Shown here piece after piece: positions 34,502-42,379 of a stretch of DNA of 64,000 bases; position 1 is the stretch's first letter, and every line of letters starts with the position of its first letter. The stretch lies in NCBI GenBank assembly GCA_963841965.1, contig CAWJES010000006.1, positions 6,735 to 70,734 on the forward strand, written 5' to 3'. Made by a program: the position numbers and the translations under genes. A model generated the notes under the pieces. The model was not told where the DNA came from, searched no databases, and saw nothing but the letters and a program-made list of their open reading frames with translations. The DNA comes from Palsa-459 sp963841965 (GTDB lineage Bacteria; Actinomycetota; Acidimicrobiia; Acidimicrobiales; RAAP-2).

Positions 34502-34798
34502 TCAGCTCGCCTTCAGCCGGACCTCGACATAGTCGACTGCGTCGCGAACGGTCTTCAGGTCCTCGAGGTCCTCGTCATCGATGCGGAAGCCGACGGTTCG
34601 CTCTGAGAGCTCCTCCTCCAGGGCCTCCACCAGCTCGATCAGGGCCAGGGAGTCAGCATCCAGGTCGTCTGCGAAGGAGGAGTCCTCGGTGATCTTGGAC
34701 GGCTCCATCTCCAAGATGTCGGCCAGCTGGTCGCGAATGATCTCGAAAATGGCCGCACGGTCGGGCGGCGCGGCGGTGTTATGGGTCTCAGCAGGCAA
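34502..34798 (-). CDS. acpP: Acyl carrier protein
   Basis: ACP (98 aa), the carrier of growing fatty acyl chains on 4'-phosphopantetheine. The attachment serine lies in DLDADSLALIELVEALEEE (DSL motif), and the acidic four-helix pattern is normal. The first 14 residues (MPAETHNTAAPPDR) extend beyond the usual start. With plsX upstream and rnc downstream it makes the plsX-acpP-rnc order of Firmicutes, without fabD and fabG. Confidence 0.95.
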   Translation of the reverse strand: MPAETHNTAAPPDRAAIFEIIRDQLADILEMEPSKITEDSSFADDLDADSLALIELVEALEEELSERTVGFRIDDEDLEDLKTVRDAVDYVEVRLKAS

Positions 34799-34855
34799 GA
34801 CGCCTCCTTTGCTGTGCCAGTGAGCCTACCGAAGGCCCATGTCCGAACTGCGGAC

Positions 34856-35848
34856 TCACGAATGCCCGACAGCGGCCCGGAGGGCGTCGACGACCCCGTG
34901 GGCGGCGAGGTCGTGGCCGACGTGCAGCGCGTTCTTGATTGCCCTCGCCGATGAGGAGCCGTGCGAGATGACGCAGACGCCCTCGAGCCCCAGGAGCATG
35001 GCGCCGCCGTGGGAGTCGGGATCGAGATCCGAGGCGATCGGCAGCAGATGCGGGAACAGGACGTCGCCCGCGGCCTTGGTCGCCTCGTCCGTGCCGATGA
35101 TCTTCGTGATCGTCTCGAACATGAATCGCAGGGAACCCTCGAGGGTCTTGAGCGCCACGTTGCCCGTGAACCCGTCGGTCACCACCACGTCGACGGGGGC
35201 CCCGATGAGGTCGCGGCCCTCGACGTTGCCGAAGAACCGGACCCCGCTGGCGGGGTCGGCGAGCAGCTTGTGGGCCTCCTTCACGAGCGGGGTTCCCTTC
35301 GTCGGCTCCTCCCCGATCGAGAGCAGGCCGACGAGGGGCGCCTCGATGCCGAACCTGGAGGCTGCGAAGGCGCCGGCCATCTGGGCGAACTGGACCAGCA
35401 TCTCGGGAGTGCACTCGGCGTTCGCGCCGGCGTCGCAGAGCACCGTCGGCGTCTTGCCGGGCCGGGGAAGCGGCGTCGCGATGCAGGGCCTCGAGACCCC
35501 GCGGATCCGGCCCATCCGCAGCAGGGCGGACGCCATCGTGGCTCCCGTGTTGCCTGCGGAGACCATCGCGCACGCCTTGCCGTCGCGGACGAGCTCGGCA
35601 GCGCGGACGAGCGACGAGTCCTTCTTTCGTCGCACGCTCGAAGCGGGGTCGTCCTCCATGCCGATGACCTCGGAGCAGGCGACGAGCTCGAGCCCGAGGG
35701 TGTCGCCGACGAGGTCGGGCGGGCCGACCAGGACGACATCGAAGCCGAACTCGTCAACCGCTTCTCGAGCTCCCTGGACGATCGCCCCGGGGGCGTGGTC
35801 CCCGCCCATCGCGTCGAGCGCGACGGGGAGGGTCCCTCCTGAGGTCAA
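34856..35848 (-). CDS. plsX: Phosphate acyltransferase PlsX
   Basis: PlsX (330 aa) makes acyl-phosphate from acyl-ACP, the first step of phospholipid synthesis with PlsY. It begins near LPVALDAMGGDHAPGAIVQGA, has the DDPASSVRRKKDSSLVRAAELV block, MVSAGNTGATMASALLRMGRIRG and NVEGRDLIGAPVDVVVTDGFTGNVALKTLEG. The start is a TTG at 35848 that lies within a perfect inverted repeat joining it to the rpmF stop; an AGGAGG occurs just after the TTG but no good start follows it at normal spacing. Confidence 0.93.
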   Translation of the reverse strand: MTSGGTLPVALDAMGGDHAPGAIVQGAREAVDEFGFDVVLVGPPDLVGDTLGLELVACSEVIGMEDDPASSVRRKKDSSLVRAAELVRDGKACAMVSAGNTGATMASALLRMGRIRGVSRPCIATPLPRPGKTPTVLCDAGANAECTPEMLVQFAQMAGAFAASRFGIEAPLVGLLSIGEEPTKGTPLVKEAHKLLADPASGVRFFGNVEGRDLIGAPVDVVVTDGFTGNVALKTLEGSLRFMFETITKIIGTDEATKAAGDVLFPHLLPIASDLDPDSHGGAMLLGLEGVCVISHGSSSARAIKNALHVGHDLAAHGVVDALRAAVGHS

Positions 35849-35861
35849 CTCAGTTGACCTC
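35841..35861. promoter_or_regulatory. Perfect inverted repeat at the rpmF stop / plsX start
   Basis: GAGGTCAACT and AGTTGACCTC flank a single central base: 10-bp arms, 21 bp in all. In the leftward transcript it folds as a 9-bp stem with a three-base loop that is exactly the UGA stop of rpmF, while the UUG start of plsX lies in the 3' arm. It could couple plsX translation to that of rpmF by ribosome unwinding, or act at DNA level as an operator. Seen in sequence; role inferred. Confidence 0.7.
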
Positions 35862-36029
35862 TACCGCGACGCGTCCCTTGTACCACCCGCAGTTCGGGCA
35901 GACGACGTGCGGGAGCTTCGACTGGGTGCAGTGCGGGCAGACGCTGCGGGCGGGCAGCCCGAGCTTCCAGTTGGCGGCCTGGCGGCTCCTGGACTTCGCC
36001 TTGGATGTCTTTCGCTTGGGGACGGCCAT
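35850..36029 (-). CDS. rpmF: 50S ribosomal protein L32
   Basis: L32 (59 aa): MAVPKRKTSKAKSRSRQAAN is the invariant family start, followed by a zinc ribbon with CPHC near residue 31 and CPNCGWYKGR near 45. All four cysteines are present, so this is the zinc-binding C+ form. It follows the DUF177 gene after 45 bp and its UGA lies in the loop of the inverted repeat shared with plsX. Confidence 0.96.
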   Translation of the reverse strand: MAVPKRKTSKAKSRSRQAANWKLGLPARSVCPHCTQSKLPHVVCPNCGWYKGRVAVEVN

Positions 36030-36074
36030 CTTCGCCTCGTGGTCTGTCGACGCGGTTTCCCGCTGGGTGGACCC

Positions 36075-36605
36075 CTATGCCTGGTCGGGCACCCGGAGCG
36101 CATCAAGTGTAGCCCACCGGGGATCCCCTGCAGGCTCGCACCCGCAGTCGGCCTCGTTCCGGTCGGTGCCGCAGACCGGGCACAGCCCCAGGCACCCGTC
36201 CGAGCACAGGGGTGCCAATGGGAGCTCCAGCACGATCGCGTCTCGCACGAGCTCGGACAGGTCCACCTGCTCCTCGACGATCGGGTAGGCCTCCTCGTCC
36301 TCGGGACCGGCCGCCTTGCTGAACCGCTCCGCCACACGGACCGAGAGGACCCCGTCCACTTCCGTCGCGCACCTGCGGCAGAGCGCGTGCCAGGGAGCGG
36401 ACACACGGCCCGTCGCCATGATCCCGCCCTGGAAGGACGCCAGGGTGATCTCGACGTCGACGTCCGCTCCGGGGAGGACCTCGGGGGCTCCGCGGGTCAG
36501 GGCGCCGAGCTCCCCCTCCGGGTCAAAGGGGGCGACGAAGGCCACGGTCGCCGTTGCGCCCGGCTGGCGCAGCAGCGAGGTCACCGGGACGACGAAGGGT
36601 CCCAT
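36075..36605 (-). CDS. DUF177 (YceD) family protein
   Basis: About 176-aa DUF177 protein; YceD homologues are linked to 23S rRNA accumulation and ribosome assembly. Typical marks: paired cysteines in HALCRRCATEVDG near residue 77, ERFSK, LSELVRDAIVLELPLAPLCSDGCLGLCPVCG, followed by a Cys-rich NEADCGCEP. It is always found next to rpmF in most bacteria and is so here, which supports the call. Confidence 0.92.
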   Translation of the reverse strand: MGPFVVPVTSLLRQPGATATVAFVAPFDPEGELGALTRGAPEVLPGADVDVEITLASFQGGIMATGRVSAPWHALCRRCATEVDGVLSVRVAERFSKAAGPEDEEAYPIVEEQVDLSELVRDAIVLELPLAPLCSDGCLGLCPVCGTDRNEADCGCEPAGDPRWATLDALRVPDQA

Positions 36606-36611
36606 GGCGGC

Positions 36612-37202
36612 CTAGACGGTGTCCTGGTCGAAGAAGGCCCCCTCGTCGGGCGCTCCCGCGTCCTCGGGGTCCTCGATCGTCTCGATCCTCGGTCGCAGCC
36701 GCTCGCGCCCCGACTGGACCGTCTTGGTGAGCCGGTCGAGGACGATTTCCATCTGGGCCAGTCGCTGGTCGCAGAAGTCCTCCGCCTCGTGGATGATCGC
36801 TCGGCCCCGCTCCTCGGCGTCGGCCACCACGCGTTCGGCGTGCGCCTTGGCCTGCCGGGCGATCTCGGTGCGCGAGATGAGCCGGGCTGCCTCGACCTTG
36901 ACCTCATCCATCAGCGCGTCCGCCTCGCGGTGCCGCTGCTCGGTCAGCGCGTCGAGGTCGCGCAGCACCCACCGGCTCTGGCGCAGCTCCTCGGGGAGCA
37001 CCTCGATCGCGTGCTCCAGCAGGTCCAGGAGCTCGTCGCGCGACACGAGCACGGACGAGGAGAGCGGCATCGCCTTCGCGCTCGACACCGCGTCGATCGC
37101 ATGGCGCAGGAGCGTCTCGGTGTCCTCGGGGAGCTGCGCGACGTTGTCGTCGAACCGGTCGTCGTCGTACCCGCCGCCGTTCGGATCGTCCGTGTACGTC
37201 AT
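36612..37202 (-). CDS. DivIVA-like coiled-coil protein, SepIVA type
   Basis: About 196-aa protein, mostly alpha-helical and coiled coil (residues 55-165), rich in Glu, Arg and Ala, with acidic ends. Between coaD and the DUF177 gene in actinobacteria lies SepIVA (Rv2927c in M. tuberculosis), a DivIVA-family septation and elongation factor; this gene is in the same position and has the same architecture, including LPSSV-LVSRDELLDLLEHA near the N-terminus. It likely sits at the inner membrane of the growing septum or pole. No catalytic motif. Identity rests on position and helix pattern. Confidence 0.7.
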   Translation of the reverse strand: MTYTDDPNGGGYDDDRFDDNVAQLPEDTETLLRHAIDAVSSAKAMPLSSSVLVSRDELLDLLEHAIEVLPEELRQSRWVLRDLDALTEQRHREADALMDEVKVEAARLISRTEIARQAKAHAERVVADAEERGRAIIHEAEDFCDQRLAQMEIVLDRLTKTVQSGRERLRPRIETIEDPEDAGAPDEGAFFDQDTV

Positions 37203-37224
37203 GACTCCTGACCCAGCTTCTCCT

Positions 37225-37683
37225 TCAGGCGGCGCTCGACCGCCGGGGGACGAAGTGGCTCACGTCGCCCCCGTAGCGGGCGACCTCGCGCAGCAGCCTC
37301 GAGGCGATGAACGAGCGGCTCGAGCTGGCCGGAAGGAAGAGGGTCTCGATCCCCGAGAGCGACCGGTTCATCTGGGCCATCTGCAGCTCGCTCTCGAAGT
37401 CGGTCACGACCCGCAGGCCCTTGACGATGCAGGTCGCGTTGACCTCCTTGGCGACGTTGACGAGGAGCGTGGTCATCGAGACGATCCGGACGCGACCGAT
37501 GTGCGCGACCGACTCGGCGATCATGTCGCGGCGCTCGTCGAGGTCGAACATGGCCTCGGACTTCTGGGCGTTTCGCAGCACGGCGACGACGATCTCGTCG
37601 AAGATGTCCGCGGCACGCTCCACGACCTCGAGGTGGCCGTTGTGGAAGGGGTCGAACGACCCGGGGATCAGTGCAATGGTCAT
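37225..37683 (-). CDS. coaD: Phosphopantetheine adenylyltransferase
   Basis: CoaD (152 aa), penultimate step of coenzyme A synthesis (4'-phosphopantetheine plus ATP). The nucleotidyltransferase signature is PGSFDPFHNGHLEVVERA; later blocks are VKGLRVVTDFESELQMAQMN and LPASSSRSFIASRLLREVARYGGDVSHFVP. The ATG at 37683 overlaps the rsmD stop (ATGA). The frame stays open far upstream but that is the shadow of rsmD. Confidence 0.96.
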   Translation of the reverse strand: MTIALIPGSFDPFHNGHLEVVERAADIFDEIVVAVLRNAQKSEAMFDLDERRDMIAESVAHIGRVRIVSMTTLLVNVAKEVNATCIVKGLRVVTDFESELQMAQMNRSLSGIETLFLPASSSRSFIASRLLREVARYGGDVSHFVPRRSSAA

Positions 37684-38213
37684 GGACGGCCGTCGTCGCT
37701 CGGGCGCAGCAGCATCGTGACGAGCGTACCGCCGTACCGGCGCTCGAGGGTCACATCCCAACCCTGCGGATGCTCGAACGGCTGCTCGGTCTCGAAGACC
37801 ACGAGGCGGGCATCGACGGCGTCGAGCACCGCGGCGGCATCGAGCGTCCCGTAGGGCGGGTCGCAGAGCACGAGGTCGACCTGCCCTCTCGGCTGCCATC
37901 GCGGCAGGTGCGCGCGCACGAACGTCGCGTCGCGGCCCTCGAGCCCGACCGACGCGAGGTTCGCCTTGGCGGCGGCGAGGCAGGCCGGATCGTCGTCGAC
38001 GAACGTGCACGAGGCGGCGCCGCGGCTCAGCGCCTCGATGCCCATCGCACCGCTCCCGCAGTACAGGTCCGCGACGGCGGCGCCCTTGATGGCCCCCCGC
38101 GAGCTCAGCGCCGAGAAGACCGCCTCTCGGACCCTGTCCTTCGTCGGCCGGACGTGGTCGGGCAGCTTCGCCGTGAGCTTCCTCCCCCTCGCATCGCCCG
38201 CGACGACCCGCAC
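37680..38213 (-). CDS. rsmD: 16S rRNA (guanine-966 N2)-methyltransferase
   Basis: RsmD (177 aa) methylates G966 of 16S rRNA on the assembled 30S. Start MRVVAGDARGRKL; then TKDRVREAVFSAL, the SAM loop VADLYCGSGAMGIEALSRGA, FVDDDPACLAAAKANL and the catalytic LVLCDPPYGTLD (DPPY motif). Normal length. Co-translated with coaD, as in most Gram-positives. Confidence 0.95.
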   Translation of the reverse strand: MRVVAGDARGRKLTAKLPDHVRPTKDRVREAVFSALSSRGAIKGAAVADLYCGSGAMGIEALSRGAASCTFVDDDPACLAAAKANLASVGLEGRDATFVRAHLPRWQPRGQVDLVLCDPPYGTLDAAAVLDAVDARLVVFETEQPFEHPQGWDVTLERRYGGTLVTMLLRPSDDGRP

Positions 38214-38246
38214 CGGGCGAGCGTACCGACGAACGAGCGGGTGCCA

Positions 38247-40454
38247 TCAGCTCTTGAAGAGCCAGGCGGCTTCCTCCTCGTCGAGGAACACAGAGAGCTC
38301 GTCGCGCAGGTCCTCGTGGGCCGCCAGATCCGGGTCCGCGTCGAGGATCTCCTCGGCGATCGTCCGGGCGGTGACCAGGGTCTCCTTGTCCCGCGACAGC
38401 TTGGCGAGGCGCAGGTCGCTCTTCCCCTTCTGGCGGGCACCGAGGATGGTCCCCTCGCCGCGAAGCTCGAGGTCGCGCTCCGCCAGGAAGAAGCCGTCCG
38501 TGGACTCCTCGACGGCCTCGAGGCGCGCCGTGCCGTCCTGCGTCGTCGGTTCGCCCAGCAGGTAGCACCACGACGCCAGGGTGCTGCGCCCGACCCTGCC
38601 GCGCAGCTGATGCAGCTGGGCGATGCCGAACCGGTGGGCATCCTCGATCACCATCACCGTCGCGTCCGGCACGTCGACACCCACCTCGATCACCGTGGTC
38701 GCGACGAGCACGTCGAGGCGCCCCCTGCGGAACGCGTCCATGACCGACTCCTTCTCGAGCGCGGGGAGCTGGCCGTGCAGGAGGCCCAGGCGCAGCCCGT
38801 GGAGGGGGCCGGCGGCCAGCCGCTCATACTCGTTCGTCGCCGATGCGGCCTCGATCCGGTCGGACCCCTCGACGAGCGGGCAGACGACGTAGGCGCGATG
38901 GCCGTCGGCGACCTCGGAGCGGACCCTCGCGTACGCCTCCTCGTCGCCGAGCTCCCCGCGCGCCCACCTGGTCGTGATCGCCACGCGGCCGGCGGGCATC
39001 TCGTCGAGGACCGTCATGTCGAGGTCCCCGAACACGATCATCGCGGCGGTGCGCGGGATCGGCGTCGCGGTCATGACCAGCACATCGGGATCGTGGGCGT
39101 CCGCGTCGCCGACGGTGGCCTTGTCGCGCAGCGCCGCTCGCTGCTCGACACCGAAGCGGTGCTGCTCGTCGATCACGACGGCGCCGAGCGCCGAGAACCG
39201 GACGTCGTCGGTCAGCAGCGCGTGGGTGCCGACGACGAGGTCGATCGAGCCGCGCTTCAGCCCCTCGAGCAGGCGCTTGCGCTCGTTGCCCTTCACCCTC
39301 GAAGTGAGGAGCGCCACGGAGACCGGCCTCGTCGCTGCGAGCCTCCCCGGATCGTCGACGGTCAGGCCCTCGAGCAGCGAGCGCACCGCGTAGGCGTGCT
39401 GCTCGGCAAGCACCTCGGTCGGGACCATGAGCGCCCCCTGCCGCTCGCCGTCCACCGCCGCGAGCAGCGAGGCGACCGCGACGACCGTCTTGCCGGACCC
39501 GACGTCGCCCTGGAGCAGGCGGTGCATCGGCAGCTCGTTGCACAGGTCCGCGAGGATCTCCGCGATGGCACGGCGCTGGGCGCCGGTCAGCTCGTAGTCG
39601 AGGCCCGCGAGGAACCTCGCCACGAGCGAGGTGGCGGCACCGGTCAGCGCGCCGCGCTGGGTGAGCGCATCGGCCGGATTCGCCGGATGCGCGATCCCCC
39701 GCGCGTCCTTGGCGAGCGCGGCTTTCCGGGCGACCAGCGCGAGCTGCAGGCGGAACAGCTCGTCGAACACCAGCCGCGTGCGGGCCGGGACCGTGTCGGC
39801 CATCTGCGACGGCGCGTGGATCCCGACCATCGCCTCGGTGCGCGTCGTCACACCCAGGCGCTCGCGCAGCTCGTCGTCCAGGGGATCGGCGAACTCGCCC
39901 GCGCGCCGGAGCGCCTCGGCGCAGGCCCGCGAGAGCTCCCAGCTCGTGAGGCCCGCCTTCCCCGACGCGGGATACACCGGGATCACCCGCATCGTGCGCG
40001 TGGCGGCCCGCTCGTCCCCGTCGACGCCGACGATGACGTCGACGACGGGGTTCACCATCCTGCGCGTTCCGCGGTAGACGTCGAGCTTCCCGAAGAACAG
40101 CGCCTGGGACCCCTCGGCCAGCTGCTTGGATCGCCAGGGCTGGTTGAAGAACGTGACCGTCATCGCCGTGTCACCGTCGACGACGTCGGCCTCCACGAGG
40201 CTCTTGCCCTGGCGGGTCCGGCGCGACCGCACGACGGAGACCTCGGCGAGGATCACGGCCTCGTCGCCGATGGCGAGGTCCGAGAGGTCGGCCTGGCGCG
40301 ACCGGTCGATGTACCGGCGCGGATACGTGCACAGCAGGTCGAGGACCGTGCGGATGCCCATCTTCTCGAGCGCCTCGACCCTCCTCGGCCCGACCGACGC
40401 CAGCCGGTCGACCGTGATCGCGTCGAGCTGTGCGAGTCGGCGGGGCTCGCTCAC
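38247..40454 (-). CDS. recG: ATP-dependent DNA helicase RecG
   Basis: RecG (735 aa) rewinds stalled replication forks and branch-migrates junctions. N-terminal wedge/OB domain to about 280 (LCTYPRRYIDRS, VVRSRRTRQGKSLVEADVVDG). Helicase motifs: I QGDVGSGKTVVA near 315, Ia MVPTEVLAEQHA, II VIDEQHRFGVEQR near 430, III MTATPIPRT, then VIEVGVDVPDATVMVIEDAHRFG, QLHQLRGRVGRS, ending in the TRG-like LRLAKLSRDKETL. The GTG start at 40454 overlaps the DAK2 stop; the frame runs on upstream only as antisense shadow. Confidence 0.96.
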   Translation of the reverse strand: MSEPRRLAQLDAITVDRLASVGPRRVEALEKMGIRTVLDLLCTYPRRYIDRSRQADLSDLAIGDEAVILAEVSVVRSRRTRQGKSLVEADVVDGDTAMTVTFFNQPWRSKQLAEGSQALFFGKLDVYRGTRRMVNPVVDVIVGVDGDERAATRTMRVIPVYPASGKAGLTSWELSRACAEALRRAGEFADPLDDELRERLGVTTRTEAMVGIHAPSQMADTVPARTRLVFDELFRLQLALVARKAALAKDARGIAHPANPADALTQRGALTGAATSLVARFLAGLDYELTGAQRRAIAEILADLCNELPMHRLLQGDVGSGKTVVAVASLLAAVDGERQGALMVPTEVLAEQHAYAVRSLLEGLTVDDPGRLAATRPVSVALLTSRVKGNERKRLLEGLKRGSIDLVVGTHALLTDDVRFSALGAVVIDEQHRFGVEQRAALRDKATVGDADAHDPDVLVMTATPIPRTAAMIVFGDLDMTVLDEMPAGRVAITTRWARGELGDEEAYARVRSEVADGHRAYVVCPLVEGSDRIEAASATNEYERLAAGPLHGLRLGLLHGQLPALEKESVMDAFRRGRLDVLVATTVIEVGVDVPDATVMVIEDAHRFGIAQLHQLRGRVGRSTLASWCYLLGEPTTQDGTARLEAVEESTDGFFLAERDLELRGEGTILGARQKGKSDLRLAKLSRDKETLVTARTIAEEILDADPDLAAHEDLRDELSVFLDEEEAAWLFKS

Positions 40455-42091
40455 TCGATGCCGAAGAGGTACGGGTAGAGCGGCTGGCCGCCGTGGTGGA
40501 CCTCGACGGTCACGTCGGGCCGCTCCTCGCCGAGCCACTCGGTGATCCTCCGGGTGTTCGCCGGCGTGGAGCCCTCGCCCTCGATCACGGTCACGAGCTC
40601 GTGGCCGGTGCTGATCACCGCGGCGAGCAGCGCGCACGCGGCCACGGCGACCGAGTCCGCGATCGAGACGATCCCGGCGCGCGTGAGCCCGATCCAGTCG
40701 CCGGCGCGGACCTCGCCGAGGTCGGTCGACGTGTCGCGGACGGCCTGGGTGACCTCCGCGGCGATGACGTGCTCTGCCGAGGCCTCCATCGACGCGGCGT
40801 TGGCGTCTGCCGTGGCATCGGGGTCGTAGGCGAGCAGGGCCGCGAATCCTTCCACGATGCTCTTCGTGGGCACGACGCGCACGGCCAGCTCGGAGAGCTC
40901 GGCGACCTGGAGCGCGACGGGGATGATGTTCTTGTTGTTGGGCAGGATGACGATCTCGCGGCTGCCCGTCGAGCCGACCGCCTCGATGAGCTCCGCCGTC
41001 GAGGGGTTCATCGACTGGCCGCCGAGGACGACGCCCCGCACGCCGAGTGAGCGGAAGATCCTCCCGACCCCCTCGCCCTGGATGACCGCCACCACCGAGG
41101 TCGTCGGTGCGGGGCCGTGGTCCTCGTGACCGGCCTCGAGGACGGCCGCCTCGCGGACCCAGCGCTCCTCGACGACCTGCTCGGCGAGGTCCGTGACGCG
41201 GATGTCGCGCGGCCTGCCCACGTCGAGGGCCGCCTCGATGGCTGCCCCGACGTCGTCGGTGTGGATGTGGCAGTTGAACAGGCCGTCCCCGCCGACCACG
41301 ACGATCGAGTCGCCGATGCCCGCCCACACGGCCTTGAAGTCGGAGATCGCCTCGTCCCTCGCCTCGAGCATGTACATGACCTCGTAGCGCAGGTCCGCGA
41401 CGTCGCCGCCGCCGTGGCCGGTCGGCGCCTCGGGGGCGTGCACGTGGATCCGCTCGACCGGCGGGGCCGCCGGGAGCGGGTCCCCCGCGACCGTGTTGCA
41501 CATCGCATCGAAGAGCAGGCACAGCCCGGCGCCGCCCGCGTCCACCACGCCGGCCTTTGCCAGGACCGGCAGGAGCTCGGGGGTGTGCTCGAGCGCGACC
41601 CTCGAGGCGTCCCGGGCGCTTCGGACCAGGTGGACGAGGTCAACCGCGTCCGCCGCGCCCGCGGCCGCCGCCCTCGCGACGGTGAGGATCGTCCCCTCGA
41701 CGGGCCGAACGACCGCCTGGCGGGCGAGCACGTCCGCGTGGGCCAGCGCGGCCGCGAGGGTCGGCGCCGTGATGTCGTCGTGCTCGCGCATGGTCTCGGT
41801 GATGCCGCGGAGGAGCTGGGAGAGGATGACCCCGGAGTTGCCCCGGGCACCCATCAGCGACCCGTGGGCGACCGCCCGGCAGACGTCGGCCATGCAGGGA
41901 GAGGGTGGCAGCTCGTCCAGCTCGGCGAGCACGGAGGTGACCGTGAGCGCCATGTTCGTGCCCGTATCGCCATCGGGGACCGGGTAGACGTTCAGTCGGT
42001 TGATCACGTCCTTGTAGGACTCGAGCAGCTCGGAGAACCGCCGCATGACAGCGTGGACGTCGCCCGGGGCGAGGGTGGGCAGGACGACCAT
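40451..42091 (-). CDS. DAK2 domain fatty-acid-kinase-like protein (YloV/FakA type)
   Basis: About 546-aa protein: an N-terminal DAK2 nucleotide-binding domain (residues 1-200) with NRLNVYPVPDGDTGTNMALTV, GARGNSGVILSQLLRG, and DAGGAGLCLLFDAM, then a C-terminal region of the YloV type ending in YPYLFGIE. FakA homologues phosphorylate fatty acids bound to a DegV-like FakB partner; no FakB is in the window. The ATG at 42091 (MVVLPTLAPGDV) is chosen; the ATG at 42115 would lie across the rpmB -10 element. It heads the superoperon and diverges from rpmB, exactly as in Bacillus (rpmB / yloV-recG). Confidence 0.9.
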   Translation of the reverse strand: MVVLPTLAPGDVHAVMRRFSELLESYKDVINRLNVYPVPDGDTGTNMALTVTSVLAELDELPPSPCMADVCRAVAHGSLMGARGNSGVILSQLLRGITETMREHDDITAPTLAAALAHADVLARQAVVRPVEGTILTVARAAAAGAADAVDLVHLVRSARDASRVALEHTPELLPVLAKAGVVDAGGAGLCLLFDAMCNTVAGDPLPAAPPVERIHVHAPEAPTGHGGGDVADLRYEVMYMLEARDEAISDFKAVWAGIGDSIVVVGGDGLFNCHIHTDDVGAAIEAALDVGRPRDIRVTDLAEQVVEERWVREAAVLEAGHEDHGPAPTTSVVAVIQGEGVGRIFRSLGVRGVVLGGQSMNPSTAELIEAVGSTGSREIVILPNNKNIIPVALQVAELSELAVRVVPTKSIVEGFAALLAYDPDATADANAASMEASAEHVIAAEVTQAVRDTSTDLGEVRAGDWIGLTRAGIVSIADSVAVAACALLAAVISTGHELVTVIEGEGSTPANTRRITEWLGEERPDVTVEVHHGGQPLYPYLFGIE

Positions 42092-42100
42092 GGGGGCCAA

Positions 42101-42109
42101 TGCTACAAT
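42101..42109 (+). promoter_or_regulatory. Extended -10 element upstream of rpmB
   Basis: TGCTACAAT contains TACAAT (5 of 6 matches to TATAAT) preceded by TG and one base. It lies 58 bp before the rpmB start. No clear -35 element is seen, as expected for extended -10 promoters. The leftward DAK2 gene begins close by. Confidence 0.5.
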
Positions 42110-42166
42110 TGCCATCCGTTGTTCCCGGAGCCCGTGAGTCGGTCTCCGTTTCTAGGAGGCCCCCCA

Positions 42167-42379
42167 ATGGCATCGGTGTGCGAGCTGTGCGGCAAGAAGC
42201 CGTCGTTTGGCATGAACCTCAGCCACTCGCACCGCCGCACCAAGCGGCGGTGGAACCCCAACATCCAGAAGGTGCGGGCCCTTGTCGACGGGACGCCCAA
42301 GCGGCTGAACGTGTGCACGTCCTGCCTGCGCGCGGGCAGGGTCACCAAGCCCTCGAGGACGACCTACTCCGCATCCTGA
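42167..42379 (+). CDS. rpmB: 50S ribosomal protein L28
   Basis: L28 (70 aa): MASVCELCGKKPSFGMNLSH, HRRTKRRWNPNIQKVR, LNVCTSCLRAGRVTK. CxxC pairs at residues 5-8 and about 50-53 make it the zinc-binding form. A strong AGGAGG at 42154-42159 precedes the ATG at good spacing. Its end overlaps the end of thiL (convergent) by 16 bp. Confidence 0.96.
   Translation: MASVCELCGKKPSFGMNLSHSHRRTKRRWNPNIQKVRALVDGTPKRLNVCTSCLRAGRVTKPSRTTYSAS

Noticed and set aside
35841..35861. FapR operator at rpmF/plsX
   Set aside because: The palindrome does not resemble the TTAGTACCTA-type FapR site and no FapR gene is adjacent; kept as a hairpin finding instead.
37671..40478. 935-codon + strand frame opposite coaD, rsmD and recG
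   Set aside because: Antisense shadow; the minus strand carries complete family motifs.
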